Assembly (NCBI GenBank): GCA_004297945.1
Contig: SCRC01000072.1
Location: 1-59,105, forward strand
Direction: 5' to 3'
Length of the DNA: 59,105 bases
From: Candidimonas sp.
GTDB taxonomy: Bacteria; Pseudomonadota; Gammaproteobacteria; Burkholderiales; Burkholderiaceae_B
The notes under the pieces were generated by a model that saw only the letters and a program-made list of their open reading frames with translations, was not told the origin of the DNA and ran no database searches. This document shows positions 52,851 through 59,105 of this stretch, one piece after another. Each line of letters opens with the position of its first letter. The stretch's first letter is position 1. The translations under genes and the position numbers were made by a program.

Positions 52851-55276
52851 GCAATGTGACCCAGGTTGGTGGCTGCGGGTGTGGGCGTGACTGGCGTGTG
52901 TCGGCCGATGCTCAGCGCATTGAGCACCACCACGAGCGAACTCAGCGACATGCCGATGGCGGCCAGCCAGGGCGGTACGAAGCCGAGTGCGGCGATCGGT
53001 ACCACCGCCAGGTTGTAGCCCAGCGCCCAGCGCTGATTCTGGCGCAGCACGGCTAGGGTCTCGCGCGCGATCGCGCGCGCGTCGGACAGAGCTGCCAAGT
53101 GAGTGCCGTCGAGGATCACGTCACCAGCGGCCTGTGCCAGTTCGGCGCCTGAGGTCAGCGCCACGGCAACATCGGCGCCAGCCAGCACGGGTGCGTCATT
53201 GATGCCGTCGCCGACGGCCAGCACGCGCGCGCCTGCGGCGCGCAGCTCACGCAGACGCTCGAGCTTGGCGGCCGGGCTCTGGCGCGCCCGCCATTGCGTG
53301 ATGCCCAGGCGCATCGCGACGCGCTCGACCTTCGCCGCAGCGTCGCCGCTGACAATCTCGACCGCGACCCCACTGGCGAGCAGCGCGGACACGGCCTCGC
53401 GGGCACCGGGGCGCAGTCGCTCGCTCAAGTTGAACGCAGCAATAATGCCATGTTCACCGGCCAGGATCACCGCATCACGATCGTCCTGGGTGGCGTCCAG
53501 TGCGAAGGCCGGGCTACCCAATCGGTAGGAGCGGCCGGCGACCATGCCTGCAAGGCCACCGCCCTCGACGGTGCGCACGTCGCTGGCGGTCTCCACCGGG
53601 AGGCTGGAGGCCGCGCGTACCAGCGCCTGCGCCACCGGATGGTGGCTGCCGCGCGCCAGAGCCGCCGCCAACACGAGCGCAAGCTCATGGTCTGCGGCGT
53701 CTACGGCCTCCAACTCAAGATGCGCATCGGTCAGCGTGCCAGTCTTGTCGAGCACGGCGTGGCTCGCCAGCGCCAGGTTCTCGATCGCGTCGCTGTGGAC
53801 GACGAACACGCCTTGTCTGGCCAATACCGCCAATGCACGTGTGACAGCAGCCGGCACCGCCAGCGCAAAAGCGCACGGACACGACACCACCAGCACCGCG
53901 AGCGTGGCCGCAAAGGCGCGCGCGGGGTCGAATACGCTCCAGCCGATGGCGCACAGCGCAGCCAGGGCCAGTGTGCGCAACACGAAACCCGCTGCTGCGC
54001 GTTCACCGGCACGCGCCAGGCGCGGGCGCTCGCTCTGCGCCCGCGCTACCAGCGCCGCAATACCGGCGAGTGCGGTGTCGGTGCCGACGCGCTGCACGCG
54101 CAAAATGGCTGGCCCTTCGATCAACATGCTACCGCCGATGAGCGCGTCGCCGCAGCGTTTGCGCAGCGGCGACGACTCGCCCGACAGCAGCGCTTCGTCA
54201 ACCCGGCAGTCTGCACTTTCAAGCACACCGTCGGCAGGCATGCGCATGCCTTGTGCGACGTGCACACGGTCGCCAGGCACGAGTTCAGGCACGCCGACGC
54301 GTTCGAGCGCGCCACCGCTGGCGTAGCGGTCGGCAAAGGCGGGCACCAGTCGCGCCATCGCATCGGCCAGGTTACCGGCACGATGGCGCGCGCGCATTTC
54401 AAGGTAGCGCCCGGCGAGCAAGAAGAACACGAACATGGACACGGAATCGAAATAGACCTCGCCACCACCGTGCAGCGCCTGCACCACGCTGGCCGCATAG
54501 ATGAGTGCGACGGCCACCGCCACCGGCACGTCCATGCCGAGTGTGCGTGCACGCAGCGCGCGCCATGCGCCCTGGAAGAACGGCCGCGCCGAATAGAACA
54601 CCACCGGAGTGGTCACCAACAAGCCGAACCAGCGCATCAGCTCGCGCGTGGCCTCATCCATGGATTCGGCCGCACCCAGATACAGCGCGCTCGCGTACAT
54701 CATTGCCTGCATTGTGCCAAAGCCGGCGACGGCCAGGCGCTTGAGTGCCGCGTGCGATTCGCGGCGGCGCGAATCGTCGAGCGCGGCGGTGTCCAGCGGA
54801 AGTGCAGAGTAGCCGGTGCGCGCCAGCGCCCGCAGAATCATCGCGAGCGTGATTCGTTGCGGATCCCAGACGATGCGTGCGCGCTGGGCAACGGCGTTGA
54901 CCTGAACCGACAGCACGCCGGCCACCGCAGCGAGTGCGCGCTCGATCAACCACACGCAGGCTGTGCAGCGGATGCCTTCGATCAGCAATAGGGTTTCGCA
55001 CTGCCCGCTCGCGAGCGTGCGCACGGCGTGGCGCGACAGCTCCGGTTGTTGCCATGCATCGGCGCTGCGCTGCACCTGCGTCGGGTCCGGTGCGCGTGGT
55101 GGCACTGCGCTGCGCAGGCGGTAGTAGTCGGCCAGGCCGAGCTGGCTTATCCATTCGGCCGCCGCACGGCAACCCTGGCAGCACACCGGATGCTCGACGT
55201 TGGCGACCAGCGCCAGCGGTGCGTTGGCAGGCAGGCCCTCGCCGCAATGCCAGCAGGTCGTGACCGGCGTGTTCAT
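52847..55276 (-). CDS. ccoI: Copper P1B-type ATPase CcoI (FixI)
   Basis: 809 residues. The N-terminus has a Cys-rich element (CWHCGEGL, CCQGC) and a heavy-metal-associated domain with CTAC. The membrane CPC motif is in SCPCAFALAVP, the phosphorylated Asp in DKTGTLT, and the hinge in GDGINDAPVLAGAD. It exports Cu(I) to the periplasm for the CcoN active site. It overlaps the small membrane-protein gene upstream and ccoS downstream by 4 bp each. Confidence 0.95.
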   Translation of the reverse strand: MNTPVTTCWHCGEGLPANAPLALVANVEHPVCCQGCRAAAEWISQLGLADYYRLRSAVPPRAPDPTQVQRSADAWQQPELSRHAVRTLASGQCETLLLIEGIRCTACVWLIERALAAVAGVLSVQVNAVAQRARIVWDPQRITLAMILRALARTGYSALPLDTAALDDSRRRESHAALKRLAVAGFGTMQAMMYASALYLGAAESMDEATRELMRWFGLLVTTPVVFYSARPFFQGAWRALRARTLGMDVPVAVAVALIYAASVVQALHGGGEVYFDSVSMFVFFLLAGRYLEMRARHRAGNLADAMARLVPAFADRYASGGALERVGVPELVPGDRVHVAQGMRMPADGVLESADCRVDEALLSGESSPLRKRCGDALIGGSMLIEGPAILRVQRVGTDTALAGIAALVARAQSERPRLARAGERAAAGFVLRTLALAALCAIGWSVFDPARAFAATLAVLVVSCPCAFALAVPAAVTRALAVLARQGVFVVHSDAIENLALASHAVLDKTGTLTDAHLELEAVDAADHELALVLAAALARGSHHPVAQALVRAASSLPVETASDVRTVEGGGLAGMVAGRSYRLGSPAFALDATQDDRDAVILAGEHGIIAAFNLSERLRPGAREAVSALLASGVAVEIVSGDAAAKVERVAMRLGITQWRARQSPAAKLERLRELRAAGARVLAVGDGINDAPVLAGADVAVALTSGAELAQAAGDVILDGTHLAALSDARAIARETLAVLRQNQRWALGYNLAVVPIAALGFVPPWLAAIGMSLSSLVVVLNALSIGRHTPVTPTPAATNLGHIA

Positions 55277-55527
55277 GGGGGCGGCCTGGGCGTCTTCGTC
55301 GGTGGCCGCGTCAACGGCATCGTCAGGACTTGCAAACCTTCGACAGGCAAGGGAGGGTCGGCGTAGCGTTCAGCGACCACGATCAACCATACGCACCCGG
55401 CGATGGAAGCGGCCAACACAACCGCGCCCACCCAGACGACCGGTTGGCGATACCACGCACCGCCAGCGTCGCGCGGACTCAAATCACCGGGCCGAGGGCG
55501 GGTTGCCGTGCGAGAACGAGTAGACAT
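55273..55527 (-). CDS. Small single-helix membrane protein in the CcoH/FixH position
   Basis: 84 residues. A soluble N-terminus is followed by one helix (VVWVGAVVLAASIAGCVWLIVV) and a Pro-rich tail. It sits exactly where ccoH normally lies, between ccoP and ccoI, but is about half the usual CcoH length and lacks its periplasmic domain. It overlaps ccoP by 44 bp and ccoI by 4 bp. It may be a shortened CcoH or an unrelated operon protein. Confidence 0.7.
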   Translation of the reverse strand: MSTRSRTATRPRPGDLSPRDAGGAWYRQPVVWVGAVVLAASIAGCVWLIVVAERYADPPLPVEGLQVLTMPLTRPPTKTPRPPP

Positions 55528-56395
55528 AGGCAGCGAGCACCCGCATTTCGTTTTCGCTCAGGCGAGTGCTCCACGCCGGCATGTTGCCATTGCGACCATC
55601 GCGAATGGTTTTTTCCACCGTTTCAAGATTGCCACCATAGAGCCAGATGGTATCGGTGAGATTCGGTGCGCCGAGGATCTGATTGCCCTTGCCCTCGGCG
55701 CCATGACAGGCCGCGCAGGCCGCGAACAGCGACTTGCCTACCATCGCTTTGGTTGCGTCGTGCGGTGCGCCGGAAAGGCTGAGCACGTAATTGGCGAGGT
55801 TTTCCACTCCTGCTTCACCAAACGCAGGACCCCAGGCTGGCATGACGCCGCGACGACCATTAAGGATGGTGGTCAGGATCGCCTTGCCGTCGCCGCCATA
55901 GAGCCAGTCGGTGTCGGTAAGGTTGGGTGCACCCAGCAGCGGATTGCCATGTGCGGCGCTGCCATGACATGCTGCGCAGTTGTCACCAAACAGCACCTTG
56001 CCCATGACCCGCGCTTCGTGGTCGCCGGCGAGCGTCTCGATCGGCATCTGCGCAAAGCGCTGCATCGCCGCATCCAGATGTACGTCGTTGGCGGCCGTAT
56101 CGCTTGCCAGTTCCTGGTGTGAGGTCCATCCCAGGCGGCCAGCGGAATTGCCAAATCCCGGATACAACACCAGATAGCCGAAAGCACACGCAAACATGAG
56201 GAACGAAATCACTATCCACCAAAGAGGCAACCGGTGCACGCCTTCGCGCAGAGCACCGTTCGCCCAGACGTGGCCGGTGGTACCGTCGGCCAGGGTGGGA
56301 ATCTTGGCGCGCGGCCCCCACAGGAACAGGAAAAACGAGACGCTGAGGTTGACCACAATCAGCACCATCACCCACCACGACCAGAAGTTGCTCAT
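55484..56395 (-). CDS. ccoP: cbb3 oxidase dihaem cytochrome c subunit CcoP
   Basis: 303 residues. Two N-terminal membrane helices (one near residues 8-25, the other about 60-80) anchor two cytochrome c domains with haem motifs CAACHGSAAHG and CAACHGAEGKG, each followed by GAPNLTDTxWLYGG. It passes electrons from periplasmic cytochromes towards CcoO and CcoN. It overlaps ccoQ by 4 bp. Confidence 0.96.
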   Translation of the reverse strand: MSNFWSWWVMVLIVVNLSVSFFLFLWGPRAKIPTLADGTTGHVWANGALREGVHRLPLWWIVISFLMFACAFGYLVLYPGFGNSAGRLGWTSHQELASDTAANDVHLDAAMQRFAQMPIETLAGDHEARVMGKVLFGDNCAACHGSAAHGNPLLGAPNLTDTDWLYGGDGKAILTTILNGRRGVMPAWGPAFGEAGVENLANYVLSLSGAPHDATKAMVGKSLFAACAACHGAEGKGNQILGAPNLTDTIWLYGGNLETVEKTIRDGRNGNMPAWSTRLSENEMRVLAAYVYSFSHGNPPSAR

Positions 56396-56577
56396 GAGCG
56401 ATCTCCTCTGGTAATAGTGGGGTCTTCTTCGTCATCGTCATCTGCCATCGGAATGCGTGCCAGTTCGCCGAAGCTGCGCCGATGGTAAGGTAACCAGGCC
56501 CAGATCCAGATGCAGATAAAAACCAGCATCATGAATACGATAAGACCGCCGGCAATCAGTCCCCAGATTGGATTCAT
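56392..56577 (-). CDS. ccoQ: cbb3 oxidase small subunit CcoQ
   Basis: 61 residues: a single membrane helix ([21 protein letters not shown]) and an acidic cytoplasmic tail. Size and the position between ccoO and ccoP identify it as CcoQ (FixQ), which stabilises the complex. It overlaps both neighbours by 4 bp. Confidence 0.93.
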   Translation of the reverse strand: MNPIWGLIAGGLIVFMMLVFICIWIWAWLPYHRRSFGELARIPMADDDDEEDPTITRGDRS

Positions 56578-57233
56578 TGTGCGCCTCCGTCGGTTGCTGG
56601 AGCCTTGTTGGCCACTTTAACCTTAGGTTCGTTGTCGATGCCCAGCCCCTGGAGATACGCGATCAGCGCATCCATCTCGGTTTTGCCGGCGACGTCCTTG
56701 GGTGCGGCGGCGATGTCGGCATCGGTATAGGGGTCGCCGAGCATGCGCAACACGCGCATGCGCGCCTGCATGTCCTTGCCATCAATGGTTGCCTTGGCCA
56801 GCCACGGGTAGCCCGGCATGTTCGATTGCGGCTCGACTTGGCGCGGATTCAGCAGGTGCAGGAGTTGCCAGTCGTCGGAGTACTTGCCGCCTACGCGCGC
56901 CAAATCCGGGCCGGTGCGCTTGGAGCCCCACTGAAACGGGCGGTCGTAGACCGACTCGGACGCCGTCGAATAATGACCGTAGCGCTGAGTCTCGAAGCGC
57001 AATGCGCGGATCATCTGCGAGTGGCACAGGTAGCAGCCCTCGCGCACATAGACGTCGCGTCCTGCCAGACGCAGCGTCGAGTACGGCATCACTCCCTCGG
57101 CGGGTTGCACCGTGTTCGCCTCCATGAACAGCGGCGTGATTTCGGCCAGACCCCCGAGCGACACCATGATCGCGGTTAAAATGCCCAGCGTCCAGGCGTG
57201 TTTTTCAATGAATTCGAAGTGACGATATGCCAT
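56574..57233 (-). CDS. ccoO: cbb3 oxidase monohaem cytochrome c subunit CcoO
   Basis: 219 residues. An N-terminal membrane helix is followed by the cytochrome c motif [14 protein letters not shown] and by [14 protein letters not shown], which is characteristic of CcoO. It relays electrons from CcoP to the CcoN haem b. Ten bases separate it from ccoN. Confidence 0.96.
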   Translation of the reverse strand: MAYRHFEFIEKHAWTLGILTAIMVSLGGLAEITPLFMEANTVQPAEGVMPYSTLRLAGRDVYVREGCYLCHSQMIRALRFETQRYGHYSTASESVYDRPFQWGSKRTGPDLARVGGKYSDDWQLLHLLNPRQVEPQSNMPGYPWLAKATIDGKDMQARMRVLRMLGDPYTDADIAAAPKDVAGKTEMDALIAYLQGLGIDNEPKVKVANKAPATDGGAQ

Positions 57234-57243
57234 GCTGTGCTCC

Positions 57244-58710
57244 TCAAACCGCTGCTGACAATGGCATCGGCAGTTGATCCGCGACCGGTTCGGGGATCGG
57301 CACCGGAATTGGCACGATGATCCTTTTGCGTGCGTCGGCGGCGGTGTACCACAGGTTCCAGGCCATCACCCACATGCCGAGCCAGATCAGCACGCCGCCG
57401 AACCAGCGGAACATGTAGGCCGGCTTAATCGCGATCAGGCTGTCGATGAAAGAGTAGGTCAGCCCGCCGTCCGGGTTGGTCGCGCGCCACATCATCCCTT
57501 CGGTCACGCCAGCGGTCCACATGGCGATCACATAGATCAACGTGCCGCTCAGGTGCAGCCAGAAATGGACCTCCATGCCCTTGTGCGAATGCATCGCCGG
57601 GCGACCGAGTGCGCGCGGTGCCATCGCGTAGAGCGAACCGATCGTGATCATGGCAACCCAGCCCAGTGAACCCGAATGCACGTGGGCGATGGTCCAGTCG
57701 GTGTAGTGCGATAGCGAGTTGACGGTCTTGATCGCCATCATCGAGCCTTCGAAGGTGGCTGCGGCGTAGAACACCAGGGCCATCACCATGAACTTGGCCG
57801 CGGGATCGTTCCTGAGCCTGTGCCACGAGCCGTTGAATGTGAGCAGGCCGTTTGCGGCCGAGCCCCAGCTCGGCATCAGCAGCACCAGCGAAAATGCCAT
57901 GCCGACCGATTGCACCCAGTCGGGCAGCGCCGTGTACATCAGATGGTGCGAGCCGGCCCACATGTAGATCGAGATCAGCGCCCAGAAATTGACGATCGAG
58001 AAACGGTAGCTCCACAGCGGCTGTTTCGCCTGGCGCGGCACGAAGTAGTACATCATGCCGAGAAAGCCGGCGGTGAGGAAGAACGCCACCGCGTTGTGGC
58101 CGTACCACCACTGCACCATCGCATCAACCGAGCCTGAATAGATCGAATACGACTTGCTCATCGATACTGGAATGGCGAGATTGTTGACAATATGGAGCAA
58201 TCCGACCGCGATGATGAACGCGGCGTAATACCAGTTTGAAACATAGATGTGGCGTATGCGCCGCCGCGCCAATGTGGCGAAGAACACGGCGCCGAAGCTG
58301 ACCCAGACAACGGCAATCAGGATGTCGATCCACCACTCCGGTTCAGCATACTCCTTGCTCTGAGTGAGGCCGAGCGGCATCGAGATCATCGCCAGTACAC
58401 AGATCAGCTGCCAGCCCCAGAACGTGAACGTGGCTAGCTTGCCCCAGGCCAGACGCGTGTGCCCGGTGCGCTGCACGGTGTAGTAGCAGGTACCCATCAG
58501 CGCCGAGCCACCAAATGCGAAGATCACGCCAAAGGTGTGGTCCGGGCGCAACTTGCTGAAGGTGATGAACGGAATATTGAAGTTCAAGGCTGGCCAGGCA
58601 AGTTCCGCGGCAATGTATATGCCGACCAGCATGCCAATGATTCCCCAGACGGCCGAAGCTAATATGAACAGGCGCACGACTTGGTCGTTGTAGGTTTCTT
58701 TGGTTTGCAT
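57244..58710 (-). CDS. ccoN: cbb3 oxidase catalytic subunit CcoN
   Basis: 488 residues with about twelve membrane helices. Haem b, haem b3 and CuB ligands are found in [42 protein letters not shown] and HFWLHLSGT. It is the first gene of the operon and reduces O2 with high affinity at low oxygen tension. A perfect FNR/ANR box 70 bp upstream fits that role. Confidence 0.97.
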   Translation of the reverse strand: MQTKETYNDQVVRLFILASAVWGIIGMLVGIYIAAELAWPALNFNIPFITFSKLRPDHTFGVIFAFGGSALMGTCYYTVQRTGHTRLAWGKLATFTFWGWQLICVLAMISMPLGLTQSKEYAEPEWWIDILIAVVWVSFGAVFFATLARRRIRHIYVSNWYYAAFIIAVGLLHIVNNLAIPVSMSKSYSIYSGSVDAMVQWWYGHNAVAFFLTAGFLGMMYYFVPRQAKQPLWSYRFSIVNFWALISIYMWAGSHHLMYTALPDWVQSVGMAFSLVLLMPSWGSAANGLLTFNGSWHRLRNDPAAKFMVMALVFYAAATFEGSMMAIKTVNSLSHYTDWTIAHVHSGSLGWVAMITIGSLYAMAPRALGRPAMHSHKGMEVHFWLHLSGTLIYVIAMWTAGVTEGMMWRATNPDGGLTYSFIDSLIAIKPAYMFRWFGGVLIWLGMWVMAWNLWYTAADARKRIIVPIPVPIPEPVADQLPMPLSAAV

Positions 58711-58779
58711 TGATGAGTTCGATCATTGACGAGTTCGTTTCCGGTGGCGACAGGATATATTGCCGTTGCAGGTGTCATA

Positions 58780-58793
58780 TTGATCTATATCAA
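58780..58793 (-). promoter_or_regulatory. FNR/ANR-type oxygen-response box for ccoN
   Basis: TTGATctatATCAA is a perfect match to the TTGAT-N4-ATCAA consensus. Its centre is 76 bp upstream of the ccoN start. A TATATC hexamer lies about 30 bp nearer ccoN (around 58755-58760), consistent with the class II arrangement in which the box is centred near -41.5. Confidence 0.9.
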
Positions 58794-58944
58794 ATTGTCT
58801 GTGAATTCGTGACTTCAAGGCTGTGTTTCATCGACTCTTCCATTGAAAGTCAACGAATCAGCCAGTATGTGTGGTATCGGTCAACATTGGAGCGTCCGCC
58901 ACCGACAATCCGAGCCAGAGTTTCTTCCTTTGGTCTCTGAAGAC

Positions 58945-58965
58945 GCCGTCTATGAGGGCGGGGCC
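58945..58965 (+). repeat. 21-bp direct repeat, right copy
   Basis: Differs from 261-281 at one position (a for g in the middle). It lies 20 bp inside the right inverted-repeat arm, whereas the left copy lies 196 bp inside the left arm, so the two ends are not mirror images. Confidence 0.7.
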
Positions 58966-58985
58966 GGGCCGGCGTAAGGCGTGCT

Positions 58986-59049
58986 CCGGGTGCTGACGAA
59001 GGGAAGGCGGGGGGTGTCGTCGGGCGCTGTCTGAACGCAGCCTCGCGCT
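58986..59049. repeat. Right arm of the 64-bp terminal inverted repeat
   Basis: Exact reverse complement of 1-64. The sequence continues to the right edge at 59105, so this copy shows more of the repeated element than the left one. Either the window is bounded by two copies in opposite orientation, or it is a contig whose assembly stopped in a repeat. Confidence 0.95.
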
Positions 59050-59060
59050 TTTTGCGAGGC
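59040..59060. terminator. Short hairpin with T-rich loop at the repeat edge
   Basis: gcctcgc (59040-59046) pairs with gcgaggc (59054-59060) across a 7-base loop of gcttttt. The T run is in the loop rather than after the stem, so a role as a rho-independent terminator is doubtful; it may be an element end or a protein site. Confidence 0.35.
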
Positions 59061-59105
59061 GTAGTGAGTTCGCCCGACGCCCGCCTGGACGAGGCAGACC
59101 CGGGC

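Larger units (their letters stand above)
58711..59105. other. Upstream region of ccoN and right window edge
   Basis: 395 bp with no convincing gene. It contains the FNR/ANR box, a 21-bp direct repeat, the right 64-bp inverted-repeat arm and a 7-bp stem hairpin; each has its own entry. Beyond the arm 56 more bases belong to the same repeated unit or its flank. Confidence 0.6.

Noticed and set aside
53294-54991. 565-codon rightward open frame opposite ccoI
   Set aside because: Its composition is shadow-like, and all P-type ATPase motifs lie on the other strand.

Overview
The window reads as a high-GC proteobacterial chromosome segment. Protein style, the class I photolyase/DUF1365/cyclopropane-synthase cluster and the cbb3 oxidase suggest a betaproteobacterium (Burkholderiales, perhaps Alcaligenaceae-like); this is inference from protein flavour, not a marker gene. 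About 36 convincing protein genes are present. I see no rRNA, tRNA or CRISPR array.

Region 1 (1-392) has no gene. It holds one arm of a perfect 64-bp inverted repeat whose partner lies at 58986-59049, plus three tandem 20-bp units. Both window ends therefore lie in copies of the same repeated sequence.

Region 2 (393-8317) is a signalling locus: a STAS anti-sigma-antagonist-like protein, an RsbW-like kinase overlapping an alanine racemase, an MFS transporter fused to two extracytoplasmic sensor-like segments, a Cache-HAMP-SpoIIE phosphatase, and a periplasmic binding protein overlapping the phosphatase. No sigma factor is visible.

Region 3 (8363-38824) is the main find, a roughly 30-kb hybrid PKS-NRPS lipopeptide cluster built as two divergent operons around 26181-26318. 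The leftward operon encodes type II thioesterase, ABC exporter with a C-terminal cyclic-nucleotide-binding-like domain, FAAL-ACP, a 3056-residue KS-AT-ACP-aminotransferase-C-A-PCP-E protein, a GT-B glycosyltransferase-like protein and a glutamate-cysteine-ligase-like protein. The rightward side encodes a PhyH dioxygenase, a small monooxygenase-fold protein with its own promoter, a C-A-PCP protein and a C-A-PCP-(degenerate E)-C-PCP-TE protein; a converging Sfp-type PPTase follows. The chemistry read from the domains is fatty acid activation, C2 extension, beta-amination, then D-Asp, a Tyr-like residue, a Val-like residue and an unknown fourth step whose module has no adenylation domain. The start resembles iturin-type beta-amino fatty acyl assembly.

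Region 4 (38856-47303) is a light/oxidative-stress membrane-lipid cluster: FAD amine oxidase, DUF1365, cyclopropane synthase, DUF3833 lipoprotein, SDR, TspO and esterase, divergent from a TetR regulator and photolyase. Two near-identical palindromic operators precede the regulator, one overlapping its start codon.

Region 5 (47325-51655) has a DJ-1/PfpI protein, an MDR oxidoreductase and a SWIM-SNF2 helicase. Region 6 (51967-58710) is a cbb3 oxidase operon (ccoNOQP, small membrane protein, ccoI, ccoS, SafE-like) under a perfect FNR/ANR box.
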